A stretch of 13,185 bases of DNA from positions 2,946-16,130 of the forward strand of contig WSMP01000022.1 in the NCBI GenBank assembly GCA_013316495.1, written 5' to 3'. Source of the DNA: Angelakisella sp. (GTDB lineage Bacteria > Bacillota > Clostridia > Oscillospirales > Ruminococcaceae). The translations under genes and the position numbers were made by a program. Shown here one piece after another: positions 1-6,554 of the stretch (within the stretch, counting starts at the first letter, position 1; the number at the start of each line of letters is the position of its first letter). The notes below the pieces were generated by a model. The model searched no databases. It was not told where the DNA came from and saw only the letters and a program-made list of their open reading frames with translations.

Positions 1-2
1 AC

Positions 3-107
3 ACCCATGTGGCCAGCGCCCAGGTCCAGCATGCCATCCAGCAAAACCCTTTGGGAAGCATCGCCGCCCCCAAGACCAAAAAGGCGGTCACCAATTCCGA
101 GGATTGA
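3..107 (+). CDS. C-terminal end of an unidentified protein, possibly a polymorphic toxin (5' end outside window)
   Basis: An open frame enters from the left edge and stops at TGA 105-107, giving 34 residues that begin THVASAQVQHAIQQNP and end KKAVTNSED. The other two forward frames read as arginine/proline-rich nonsense, so this is the likely coding frame. The tail is polar, with no membrane segment, and I do not recognise a family from it. Its only clue is context: 18 bases downstream on the same strand starts a SUKH-3-like immunity gene, and SUKH genes usually sit directly after the toxin they neutralise. The toxin role is therefore inferred from position, not from residues. The gene cannot be judged complete or broken here because its body is missing. 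Confidence 0.5.
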   Translation, partial: THVASAQVQHAIQQNPLGSIAAPKTKKAVTNSED

Positions 108-125
108 GGGGAGGGTGGTGGAGCC

Positions 126-680
126 ATGCTGGACCTGATGCGCCTGGAGGGATGCCCGCTGTTACAGGCGGCAGGCTGGAACCGGAGCCGGGCGGGACGC
201 TTGGCGGAGCGGCTGGGGCGTCTGAATCTCTGTTATCCGCCTCTGGTGCCGCCGGAAGCCATCTTTCCCGCCGCCTGGGAGATTGTGGACGCCTTGGAGG
301 GCACCGTCATCCCCAACCAATGCCCGGATCTGGGGCCGGGGGCCACCTGCCACGCCGTCGAGTTTGACTTTCTGGGCTATGATGCTTCGCTCCGGCCGGA
401 GCTGGAGGCCATCGGAAAAGTCCTTGGACGGCGGGTTCTTTTCCTCGGCATTGGCTACGACATCGCCGGGGACTGGCTGGTGGACGAAACGGGGATGCTT
501 TATTTTTTAAACCGGTTGAGGGAGGGGCTTTTTCCCTTTTCCCACAACATCTACCAGTTTTTGGAAAAAGACCTCTACGGCTGCACCAGTTTGGACGGCA
601 GCAGCATCTTTTCCCGGAAAATCCCGCCCCAAAACAGTGTAAAGCCACTGAACATTACAGATACGTCAGAAGCCCTGTAA
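126..680 (+). CDS. SUKH-3 domain immunity-like protein
   Basis: The gene encodes 184 residues. SUKH-family proteins bind and neutralise secreted nuclease or deaminase toxins of contact-dependent and polymorphic toxin systems, and act in the cytoplasm. The SUKH-3 pattern is visible: a GW near the start (LLQAAGW, residues 12-18), a mid-part around residues 60-82, and a core with ELEAIGKVLGRRVLFLG (92-108) followed by WLVDETGMLYF (117-127), which resembles the family's 'large-hydrophobic, DE.G.vY' strand pair. A purine-rich GGGAGGGTGG lies about 7 bases before ATG 126. The last 20 or so residues run beyond the domain, and the stop at 678-680 lies 26 bases inside the end of the convergent spoIIM-like gene, so this tail is probably unconserved. 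The cognate toxin is presumably the gene ending at 107. The family call is by eye. Confidence 0.68.
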   Translation: MLDLMRLEGCPLLQAAGWNRSRAGRLAERLGRLNLCYPPLVPPEAIFPAAWEIVDALEGTVIPNQCPDLGPGATCHAVEFDFLGYDASLRPELEAIGKVLGRRVLFLGIGYDIAGDWLVDETGMLYFLNRLREGLFPFSHNIYQFLEKDLYGCTSLDGSSIFSRKIPPQNSVKPLNITDTSEAL

Positions 681-1269
681 ACCGGTTTAAAACCAAGGCT
701 TCCAGGCCGGAGAAAAGGACGGTTGCCGTCCCCAGCAGCAAAAAGCTCTGCTCCCCTGCCGGTTTTTTGGCAGAGATGTTTTGGGAAAGCTTCACCGACT
801 GGTTGCAGGCGGTCATCAGGAGAATGAGCTGGCAAAAACGGGGGGCCAACACACAGACCGCAAGATACCCTCCGGCGGCGATGCCGTGCTGATACAAAAT
901 CGCCGTCACGGCGCTCCCTACAGACAGGCCGTAAAAGGCGGGAACCAAACCGCTCAACCACTTTCCCTGGACGCAGTTGGCTGCAAAATACAAAAAAATA
1001 ATGTACCCCAGGTTGGTCACCAAGCGGCCTGTGAGCACCTGCCAGAAGCCTCCGGCGGCCTGGGCCTGGAGCTGGTTTGCCATCATGGTTAAAATCAGCC
1101 GCTGTCCGCCGCAATCCCGGACGGTGTACAGGCTGCCAAGGAGCAGCCCCCCAAGAAACAGCCCCAGAAAAACCACACTGTTCTTCCGCAGCCGGAAATA
1201 TCCCCCCCAGGAGCCTGTCCCCCCAAAATGGGGGCGGAGCCTTGCGCGCCGCCGGAACCCTCTTTTCAT
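655..1269 (-). CDS. spoIIM: SpoIIM-like (stage II sporulation protein M / DUF95) membrane protein
   Basis: The product has 204 residues: a very basic N-terminus (MKRGFRRRARLR) and about five hydrophobic segments near residues 31-48, 84-102, 106-126, 132-154 and 176-194. This length and layout fit SpoIIM, which acts with SpoIID and SpoIIP in septal peptidoglycan degradation and engulfment of the forespore. The family-like stretch is residues 83-160, with the polar-glycine pattern around GLSVGSAV and a following proline/arginine turn (LAPRF). I chose ATG 1269 because the upstream alternative at 1335 has no ribosome binding site and lies within the 1316-1351 hairpin. It overlaps the SUKH-3 gene end by 26 bases. 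It is the last gene of the minus-strand block. A generic SpoIIM/DUF95 paralog with another role is possible. Confidence 0.65.
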   Translation of the reverse strand: MKRGFRRRARLRPHFGGTGSWGGYFRLRKNSVVFLGLFLGGLLLGSLYTVRDCGGQRLILTMMANQLQAQAAGGFWQVLTGRLVTNLGYIIFLYFAANCVQGKWLSGLVPAFYGLSVGSAVTAILYQHGIAAGGYLAVCVLAPRFCQLILLMTACNQSVKLSQNISAKKPAGEQSFLLLGTATVLFSGLEALVLNRFTGLLTYL

Positions 1270-1315
1270 CCTGATGCCACCGCCTTTTACTTGTCCTTTT
1301 TGTGCCAAAGCTGAA

Positions 1316-1351
1316 CGCCGCGTACCCTTGCTCATTAAAGGGTATGCGGCG
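1316..1351 (-). terminator. Hairpin between the GNAT gene and spoIIM-like gene
   Basis: A 14-bp stem (arms 1316-1329 and 1338-1351, read CGCCGCGTACCCTT on the plus strand) with one wobble or mismatch step encloses an 8-base loop. It lies 10 bases after the GNAT stop at 1362 and 46 bases ahead of the spoIIM-like start. The minus-strand sequence after it (TTCAGCTTTGG) is only weakly T-rich, so it may act as a leaky terminator or as an mRNA-stabilising structure rather than a complete stop. Confidence 0.42.
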
Positions 1352-1361
1352 CTTCTTTGGT

Positions 1362-1904
1362 TTAGTACAGGCTGTCGGGTGCAAGCCCCTTTATCATGAT
1401 GATACCATGATAGTTCTCCCCATAGCAGTTGGGGAGAAACCCGGCGGGTCGGAAGCCGTATCCATAGAAAAAGTCATAGTGTTCCCGGTCCAGGGAGCGG
1501 AGTCCCGCCAGTTCCTTGGCGTAGTCTCCCAGCGGCCGCCCGTGACAGGACATCCCGGTGGAGCCGATGACATACTTGAGGTTCCGGTAACCCTTTCCCC
1601 TGGCATACTCCTCCGCCTGGCGGAGCAGCGGCTCCAAAGGCTCCTCCATCACAAAGGCCCCGCCGGCGTCATAGCCCAGGTTCTCGATAGAGAGGTAACA
1701 GTAGCCCGGAAACTCGGCGCAGAGGAGCCAGCCCTTGGGGCTTTCGGCGTCCTCCCCCAGGTACCAGCCCACCAGACGGGCCAGCAGCTTCTCGTCTTGC
1801 AACTGCTGGCTTGCCCCCTGGTAGTCCCACCAATCCGGTTTGATGGTGGACATAAGCGCCGCAACTCCGCTAATATTGCCGGTTTGCAAGGTGTAAATGT
1901 TCAT
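1362..1904 (-). CDS. GNAT-like N-acetyltransferase
   Basis: The protein has 180 residues. It begins with a β-strand and a helix typical of GNAT folds (MNIYTLQTGNISGVAALM), has a central acidic/aromatic region, a helix EEYARGKGYRNLKYVIG (residues 98-114) that resembles the acetyl-CoA side of the fold, and a C-terminal HYDFFYGYGFRPAGFLPN (142-159), the usual 'F(Y)..GF...G' ending. The substrate cannot be told. The classical Q/R-x-x-G-x-G/A acetyl-CoA loop is not clear, so the family call is moderate. ATG 1904 lies only 6 bases after the proC stop, with purine-rich GGAAGGTGACAAGGG upstream, so translation is probably coupled to proC. Confidence 0.6.
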   Translation of the reverse strand: MNIYTLQTGNISGVAALMSTIKPDWWDYQGASQQLQDEKLLARLVGWYLGEDAESPKGWLLCAEFPGYCYLSIENLGYDAGGAFVMEEPLEPLLRQAEEYARGKGYRNLKYVIGSTGMSCHGRPLGDYAKELAGLRSLDREHYDFFYGYGFRPAGFLPNCYGENYHGIIMIKGLAPDSLY

Positions 1905-1910
1905 CCCTTG

Positions 1911-2711
1911 TCACCTTCCCAGCTCCCTGGCACGGCGGATGGTAGCATCGCAGCAGTCCCGAATTAGCGCCTCCAGTCCCCCCTCCCGGAGGGCGGTGAG
2001 GCCCATAAGGGTGGTGCCCTTGGGGCTGGTGACCATGTCCATAAGCTGCTGGTGGCTCATCCCCGTTTCCAGCATCATTTTGGCCGCCCCGGTCATGGTC
2101 TGGCAGAACATCCGGTTGGCCGTGTCAAAATCAATGCCCTGCTCCTGGGCGTACTGGCAAAAGTAAAGGGCGATGAGATAGAGGTAGGCCGGGGTGCTGC
2201 CGCTGACGGCGATGATTTCGTTCATCTTGTCCGCCGGTATCTCCTCCACCAGCCCGGCGGAGGCAAAGACGCCCCGGACAAAGGCAAACTCCTCGGCCGT
2301 TGTGGGGGGACAGCAGGCCACGGCGGTGGCCCCGCATCCCACCAGCAGCGGGGTGTTGGGCATGGTCAGCACCACCTTGGTCCCCTCCCCCAGAATGCCC
2401 TGAATGTAGCTTGCCGAGATGCCGGCAGCGATGGAGACCACCACCGTTTCCGGGCCGGTGGCCGGGGCCATCTCCCGGAGCACCTCCTCCGCCTGCTGGG
2501 GCTTCATGGAAAGGAGGATGTACTTGCTCTCCCGGCACAGCTCCCCAATGCTCCGGTAGACCTGGTAGCCCTTGGCCGCCATAGCCTCCCGCTTTTCCTC
2601 GTGGATGTTGTAGGTGCCTATCTCTTCCGGCGCAAGATACCCGGAGGCCACCGCGCCGGAAAGGATGGCGTTTGCCATCTTCCCTGCTCCCAGGGCGCTG
2701 AATAGAACCAT
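1911..2711 (-). CDS. proC: Pyrroline-5-carboxylate reductase
   Basis: This 266-residue enzyme makes L-proline from 1-pyrroline-5-carboxylate with NAD(P)H in the cytoplasm. An N-terminal Rossmann loop ALGAGKMA (residues 6-13) binds the cofactor. Further family signs are MPNTP (117-121), the dimerisation-domain motif SGSTPAYLYL (170-179), a helix rich in QTMTGAAKMM (204-213) and VTSPKGTT (227-234), where the family usually has VTSPGGTT. The frame stays open upstream, but ATG 2711 is chosen because the GGGGAGGGAG ribosome binding site sits just before it and the protein then starts on the first Rossmann strand; length matches ProC. The start lies 14 bases after the scfB stop. The Lys for Gly in the SPGGTT loop is a mild oddity. 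Confidence 0.93.
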   Translation of the reverse strand: MVLFSALGAGKMANAILSGAVASGYLAPEEIGTYNIHEEKREAMAAKGYQVYRSIGELCRESKYILLSMKPQQAEEVLREMAPATGPETVVVSIAAGISASYIQGILGEGTKVVLTMPNTPLLVGCGATAVACCPPTTAEEFAFVRGVFASAGLVEEIPADKMNEIIAVSGSTPAYLYLIALYFCQYAQEQGIDFDTANRMFCQTMTGAAKMMLETGMSHQQLMDMVTSPKGTTLMGLTALREGGLEALIRDCCDATIRRARELGR

Positions 2712-2725
2712 CTTTCTCCCTCCCC

Positions 2726-4138
2726 TTATTTGGCGCAGGCGGCGCAGTCCCCCTCGCAGGGGGCGGACAGCTCCTCTGTCTCTTCGGCCAGGGCCGCCTT
2801 TATCATAATGGCGCACTCCACCCGCTTCTTCTCCAGCTGGCAGGCCAGGCGGTAGGGGCGGGTGATATCCCCGGCGTAGGTGTGGTTGTTGGCGTTGCAG
2901 CCCCCGGAGCAGTAGAACTTGGCCCAGCAGCCGCGGCACTCCTCCTTGCCGTAGACGTTGGAGGCAGCGAAGCGGCGCTTCATCTCCATGTCAATTTCTC
3001 CGGAGAAGATATCCCCCATTCGCCATTCCTCCTGGCCCACAAACTGGTGGCAGGGGTAGACGTCCCCGTCGGGGGTGACGGCGCAGTATTCATTCCCCGC
3101 CCCGCAGCCCCGTAGCCGCTTGATGACGCAGGGGCCCTGGTCCAGGTCCAGCATAAAGTGGAAGAAGTTAAAGCCCTTCCCTTCCCTCCGCCGCTGGATG
3201 AGAAGCTTTGCAAGCCGCTCGTACTCGGCGAAGATGGCGGGGAGCTGGGCTTCGGTGAGGGCGTAGGGGAGCTTGGGGTCGGCCACCACCGGCTCCACCG
3301 AAATTTGGTCGAAGCCGCAGCGGTTTAAATGCAGCACGTCCTCGGCAAAGTCCAGGTTGTACTTGGTGAAGGTGCCCCGGACATAGTACTGCCTATCCCC
3401 CCGGCGCTGCACCAGCCTCTGGAACTTGGGGAGGAAGGCGTCATAGCTGCCGGAGCCGTCCACCCGGTGGCGCACCCGGTCGTTTACCTCCTTGCGGCCA
3501 TCCACCGAAAGGACCACATTGTGCATCTCCCGGTTTATGAAGTCGATGCGCTCCTCGGTGAGGAGGGTTCCATTGGTGGTGACGGTGAAGCGGAAGTTTT
3601 TGCCGGTCTCCTTCTCCCGCTCCCTGGCGTAGCGGACAATCTCCTCCACCACCCCGAAGTTCATCAGCGGCTCCCCGCCGAAGAAGTCCAGCTCCAAATT
3701 GCGCCGGCCCTCCGATTTTTCAATCAGGAAGTCGATGGCCTTCTTCCCCACCTCCAGGGGCATCTCCATCCGGTGGCCGGTGCCAAAGTCCCCTGTCCCG
3801 GCAAAGCAGTAATCGCACCGCAGGTTGCAGTCGTGGGAGATGTGCAGGCACATGGCTTTAATGGGGGAAAGCACCATGCGGTCGGCGAACTGGCCATAGT
3901 CATCGGGGGAAAAGAGGGAGCCCTGGCGGTACAGCTCCAGCATCTCCCCGTAGGTCTCCTCCACCGCCTCCCTGCCATAAGCGGCGTATTTTTCCGTCAG
4001 GGCGGGGGGGCAGACCTCCGGCAAGGGGGGCTCTATCTCCTGGGCCAGCCGGTAGAAAAGCTCGTCCACCACGTGGACCCCGCCGCTGTGGACATCCAAA
4101 ATAATGTTGTATCCGTTCATCTGGTAGCAGTGTATCAT
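2726..4138 (-). CDS. scfB: SCIFF peptide maturase, radical SAM/SPASM enzyme (ranthipeptide thioether-forming)
   Basis: A 470-residue radical SAM enzyme that installs a Cys thioether cross-link in the SCIFF peptide encoded just upstream. Residues 1-90 form the peptide-binding N-terminal region, starting with the family-typical MIHCYQMNGYN. The radical SAM cluster ligands are CNLRCDYC (C104, C108, C111), followed by FFGGEPL (152-158) for SAM binding. The SPASM domain shows C345-X12-G-X4-C363, then C401-X2-C404-X5-C410-X3-C414 and C433, enough for two auxiliary [4Fe-4S] clusters. The C-terminus adds C461-X3-C465-X2-C468, an extra cysteine cluster. ATG 4138 is preferred over in-frame ATG 4150 because GAGG lies 6 bases ahead of it, whereas AAAGGA abuts 4150 directly. 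The reaction follows from characterised clostridial homologs; the end function of SCIFF is unknown. Confidence 0.95.
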   Translation of the reverse strand: MIHCYQMNGYNIILDVHSGGVHVVDELFYRLAQEIEPPLPEVCPPALTEKYAAYGREAVEETYGEMLELYRQGSLFSPDDYGQFADRMVLSPIKAMCLHISHDCNLRCDYCFAGTGDFGTGHRMEMPLEVGKKAIDFLIEKSEGRRNLELDFFGGEPLMNFGVVEEIVRYAREREKETGKNFRFTVTTNGTLLTEERIDFINREMHNVVLSVDGRKEVNDRVRHRVDGSGSYDAFLPKFQRLVQRRGDRQYYVRGTFTKYNLDFAEDVLHLNRCGFDQISVEPVVADPKLPYALTEAQLPAIFAEYERLAKLLIQRRREGKGFNFFHFMLDLDQGPCVIKRLRGCGAGNEYCAVTPDGDVYPCHQFVGQEEWRMGDIFSGEIDMEMKRRFAASNVYGKEECRGCWAKFYCSGGCNANNHTYAGDITRPYRLACQLEKKRVECAIMIKAALAEETEELSAPCEGDCAACAK

Positions 4139-4159
4139 GGTTTTCCTCATTCCTTTTCT

Positions 4160-4206
4160 CTATAAAGAAACAGCCCAATCCCGCCCGCATCTGCGGGCAG
4201 AATTGG
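4160..4206 (-). terminator. Attenuating hairpin between scfA and scfB
   Basis: The 32-base segment 4175-4206 folds as a fully paired 14-bp stem (two G-U pairs on the transcript) with a 4-base loop, arms beginning CCAATTC and ending GGATTGG in transcript order. It is followed by GCTGTTTCTTTATAG, a broken T-tract. It starts 17 bases after the scfA stop and ends about 36 bases before the scfB start. The likely role is partial termination, giving many precursor transcripts and few maturase transcripts, or 3'-end protection of scfA mRNA. Confidence 0.72.
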
Positions 4207-4223
4207 ACCGGTGGCGGGGTTTC

Positions 4224-4367
4224 TTATTTGGCGCTCTCGCACTTCTGGTTGGCCACGGTGCAGGAGGTCTTGCAGGCGGACTGGCAGGAGGCCTGGCACT
4301 CGCCGCAGCCGCCCTTGGCGGCAGTTTCCTTCAGGTTCGCTTTGTTGAGAGTCTTTACGTGTTTCAT
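4224..4367 (-). CDS. scfA: SCIFF (six cysteines in forty-five) ranthipeptide precursor
   Basis: A 47-residue peptide, read directly from the sequence. Residues 1-20 (MKHVKTLNKANLKETAAKGG) form the lysine-rich leader that the N-terminal domain of ScfB should bind; residues 21-47 hold six cysteines at C21, C24, C28, C32, C36 and C43, in the spacing CGECQASC..AC..SC......C. This is the SCIFF family nearly letter for letter. In the characterised Clostridium thermocellum homolog the thioether joins Cys32 to Thr37, as I recall, and C32 and T37 occupy the same positions here. A canonical AGGAGG ends 9 bases ahead of the ATG. It has its own promoter and is separated from scfB by a hairpin. No protease or exporter gene is adjacent. 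Confidence 0.96.
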   Translation of the reverse strand: MKHVKTLNKANLKETAAKGGCGECQASCQSACKTSCTVANQKCESAK

Positions 4368-4413
4368 TTTAAATTCCTCCTAAGTTCAGATAGGTCCCAT
4401 TGGGTATGGTTTG

Positions 4414-4422
4414 ATTATAACA
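4414..4422 (-). promoter_or_regulatory. Extended -10 promoter of scfA
   Basis: On the minus strand the sequence TGTTATAAT reads as an extended -10 (TGnTATAAT) with a perfect TATAAT hexamer at 4414-4419. No good -35 lies at the usual distance (TAGAAT at best), which fits an extended -10 promoter. The start of transcription would fall near 4407, about 40 bases before the scfA ATG. Confidence 0.66.
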
Positions 4423-4453
4423 CAGCGCGGGGCAAAATTCTACCTTTTTCTTT

Positions 4454-4864
4454 TCAGCGGACCTTCCGCTTTTTGTTGACCCCCAGCACGCCGCCGATCA
4501 TACCGCTGGCGGCGTAGATGATGTATTTATAGAGGGCCAGGATGCCGATGGGCTGCCCCAGCAGCATCAGCTCGCAGAAGAAGGCCATCAGAAAAATCAC
4601 CGTTCCGCACCCCAGGCCCCAAAGCAGCCCCTTTTCCCGCAGGATGCGGGCGCAGCAGTAGCCGGAAAGGATGGTCCCCGCCGACACCGCCAGGATGGAC
4701 ATGGGCACCACCGCGCTGTGGGGCAGGTCCCGCACCGACATCAGCGCGGCAAAGGCGCAGAGGATGAGAAAGGTGAGCACCACCCCCACCACCACCGAGA
4801 CGGCCAGGGAGCGGGAGAACTTCACCACATTCTTGGTATCGGGAGCAGACGCCGGTTTCCTCAT
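4454..4864 (-). CDS. TIGR04086-type four-helix membrane protein
   Basis: A 136-residue protein with a short polar N-terminus, four predicted membrane segments near residues 19-42, 52-73, 80-101 and 107-129, and a basic C-terminal tail (NKKRKVR). Length, topology and position between yajC and the SCIFF gene match the TIGR04086 family, which is commonly found beside yajC and the SCIFF cluster in Clostridia. The function is unknown. ATG 4864 is preferred because AAGGGG lies 10 bases ahead; the frame could also begin at GTG 4894 or ATG 4888, but neither has a convincing ribosome binding site. It may be co-transcribed from the yajC promoter, 85 bases after yajC. Confidence 0.75.
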   Translation of the reverse strand: MRKPASAPDTKNVVKFSRSLAVSVVVGVVLTFLILCAFAALMSVRDLPHSAVVPMSILAVSAGTILSGYCCARILREKGLLWGLGCGTVIFLMAFFCELMLLGQPIGILALYKYIIYAASGMIGGVLGVNKKRKVR

Positions 4865-4949
4865 AACAGACACCCCTTGTATTGACATTTTCACAGTAAA
4901 CTATATTCCGCAGGGCGTGCCATTATTCAGGAAGGCAGGAAACGGGAAA

Positions 4950-5264
4950 TCACTTCTCCTTGGGGGTGGTGTTCTGCTGGATGGCCCAGCGGGTGACACG
5001 GATCTTGCTGCGGTCGCTGCCGGTTTCGATAACCAGGGTGTCCTCCTTGGTGCTGACGATGGTGCCCACAATGCCGCCGATGGTGATGACGTCATCCCCC
5101 ACCTGGAGGCTGGAGCGCATCTTGGTGGCCTCCTTGTCCCGCTTCTGCTGGGGACGGAGAATGAAGAAATAGAACACCACCAGGATAAGACCCAGGGAAA
5201 GGACGCTGGTCAGCATACCGCCTGCCGCGGCGGGGTCCGTTGTGGTAAGAAACGCGAAATTCAT
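4950..5264 (-). CDS. yajC: Preprotein translocase subunit YajC
   Basis: This 104-residue membrane protein has one hydrophobic helix at about residues 17-36 (MLTSVLSLGLILVVFYFFIL) followed by the hallmark RPQQKR (37-42) and a small cytoplasmic β-rich domain with VGDDVITIGGIVGTI (55-69). YajC associates with SecDF and SecYEG and supports protein export. Ribosome binding site GGAGG ends 10 bases before the ATG. It follows tgt by 87 bases, which hold its own promoter. The tgt-yajC adjacency is widely conserved in bacteria. Confidence 0.95.
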   Translation of the reverse strand: MNFAFLTTTDPAAAGGMLTSVLSLGLILVVFYFFILRPQQKRDKEATKMRSSLQVGDDVITIGGIVGTIVSTKEDTLVIETGSDRSKIRVTRWAIQQNTTPKEK

Positions 5265-5295
5265 ATTGATTTACCTCCAAAAAAATTCAATGTCT

Positions 5296-5324
5296 ATTAT
5301 ACATTCTTTTCCTGTATGTTGCAA
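5296..5324 (-). promoter_or_regulatory. σA-type promoter of yajC
   Basis: On the minus strand, -35 TTGCAA (5319-5324), a 17-base spacer and -10 TATAAT (5296-5301) form a near-consensus housekeeping promoter. Transcription would begin near 5289, about 25 bases before yajC. It would give yajC and the following membrane protein an input separate from tgt. Confidence 0.78.
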
Positions 5325-5351
5325 GGTTTCCAGTGGACAAAGACGAATTTT

Positions 5352-6485
5352 TCAGATTCGCCGCCCCAGCACCGGCACCATTTCCCGGTAAAAGGCGTCA
5401 AACCGCCCCTGGTCCAGGGCCTCCCGGACGCGCTCCATCAGGGTATTATAGAAGTACAGGTTGTGGGCCACCGCCAGGCGCATCCCCAGCATCTCCTTGG
5501 CCCGGAAGAGGTGGCGGATATAGGCCCTGGAATGGCCGCCCCGGCAGGCAAAGCAGCCGCAGCCCTCTTCGATGGGACGCTCGTCCAAAAGATATTTGTT
5601 GTTCTGAAGGTTCAGGATGCCGTTCCAGGTGAAAAGGTGCCCGTGGCGGGCGTTGCGGCTGGGCATGACGCAGTCGAAGAGGTCCAGCCCCCTGGCAACC
5701 CCCTCCAGGATGTTCACCGGGGTGCCCACCCCCATCAGATACCGGGGGCGGTCGGCGGGCATATGGGGCTCCACCTCCTCGATGATGTGGTACATCACCT
5801 CCGCCGGTTCCCCCACCGCCAATCCGCCGATGGCGTAGCCGTCCAGCCCCAGCCGGGCGATCTCCTTCATGTGCTCCACCCGGATGTCGTCATAGGTCCC
5901 CCCCTGGTTGATGCCAAAAAGCAGCTGGTGGGGATTGATGGTATCCGGCAGGCGGTTCAGCCGGTCCAGCTCCGCCTTGCACCGCCGCAGCCAGCGGGTG
6001 GTGCGGGCCACCGACTGCTCCACATAGGGCCGGGGGGCGGGGTTTTCGATGCACTCATCGAAGGCCATAGCAATGGTGGAGGCCAGGTTGGACTGGATGC
6101 GCATACTCTCCTCCGGCCCCATAAAGATGCGCTTGCCGTCCACATGGGAGCTGAAGGTGACCCCCTCCTCCCGTATCTTCCGGAGGCTGGACAAAGAGAA
6201 GACCTGGAAGCCGCCGCTGTCGGTGAGGATAGGGCGGTTCCAGCCGGTGAAGCGGTGCAGCCCCCCCAGCTCCCGGATGACCCTGTCTCCGGGGCGGATG
6301 TGCAGGTGGTAGGTGTTGCAAAGCTCCACCTGGCACCGCAGCTCCCGGAGGTCCAGGGAGGAGATCCCCCCCTTGATGGCGGCGCTGGTGGCTACGTTCA
6401 TAAAGGCCGGGGTCTGAACAGTGCCATGGACGGTGGTAAACTCCCCCCGCCTGGCCCGGCCCTCCTGTTTTAACAGCTGATACAT
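5352..6485 (-). CDS. tgt: Queuine/preQ1 tRNA-guanine transglycosylase
   Basis: A 377-residue enzyme that swaps guanine 34 of GUN-anticodon tRNAs (Asp, Asn, His, Tyr) for preQ1. The TIM-barrel family signs are all present: DSGGFQVFSL with Asp89, MAFDECIE (140-147), GINQGG (191-196), GLAVGEP (221-227), and the nucleophile-containing LFDCVMPSRNARHG with Asp271. Zinc ligands are C309, C311, C314 and H341. Length is normal. AAAGGA ends 11 bases before the ATG. In most bacteria this gene directly follows queA; here about 850 bases holding a DUF4160/DUF2442 module intervene. The terminator at 6693-6717 would cut it off from upstream transcription, so it probably needs its own promoter, for which only a weak candidate is visible. 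Confidence 0.97.
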   Translation of the reverse strand: MYQLLKQEGRARRGEFTTVHGTVQTPAFMNVATSAAIKGGISSLDLRELRCQVELCNTYHLHIRPGDRVIRELGGLHRFTGWNRPILTDSGGFQVFSLSSLRKIREEGVTFSSHVDGKRIFMGPEESMRIQSNLASTIAMAFDECIENPAPRPYVEQSVARTTRWLRRCKAELDRLNRLPDTINPHQLLFGINQGGTYDDIRVEHMKEIARLGLDGYAIGGLAVGEPAEVMYHIIEEVEPHMPADRPRYLMGVGTPVNILEGVARGLDLFDCVMPSRNARHGHLFTWNGILNLQNNKYLLDERPIEEGCGCFACRGGHSRAYIRHLFRAKEMLGMRLAVAHNLYFYNTLMERVREALDQGRFDAFYREMVPVLGRRI

Positions 6486-6526
6486 GTGATATAATGTCCT
6501 TTCTGGCGATGTGTTTTCGCTTCCAA

Positions 6527-6554
6527 ATTATTATTTCCTTCATCTTTGGGTCTA
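6527..6554 (-). promoter_or_regulatory. Weak promoter candidate for tgt
   Basis: Minus-strand TAGACC (6549-6554), 16 bases, then AATAAT (6527-6532). It matches consensus 4 of 6 and 5 of 6. It is the best candidate I find between the terminator at 6693-6717 and tgt, and would give a leader of about 35 bases. It could be chance in an AT-rich patch. Confidence 0.28.

Noticed and set aside
4882..4907. TTGACA and TATATT on the plus strand ahead of the TIGR04086 gene, possible antisense promoter
   Set aside because: The spacer is only 14 bases and no plus-strand gene follows; probably chance.
5265..5351. preQ1 riboswitch ahead of yajC or tgt
   Set aside because: Neither the yajC nor the tgt leader shows the small stem-loop with an A-rich tail and CUA-type ending; only an ordinary promoter is visible ahead of yajC.
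4671..6473. 600-codon open frame on the plus strand over yajC and tgt
   Set aside because: It is antisense to two certain genes, rich in Gly/Pro/His/Ala as expected for a high-GC shadow frame, and has no family resemblance.
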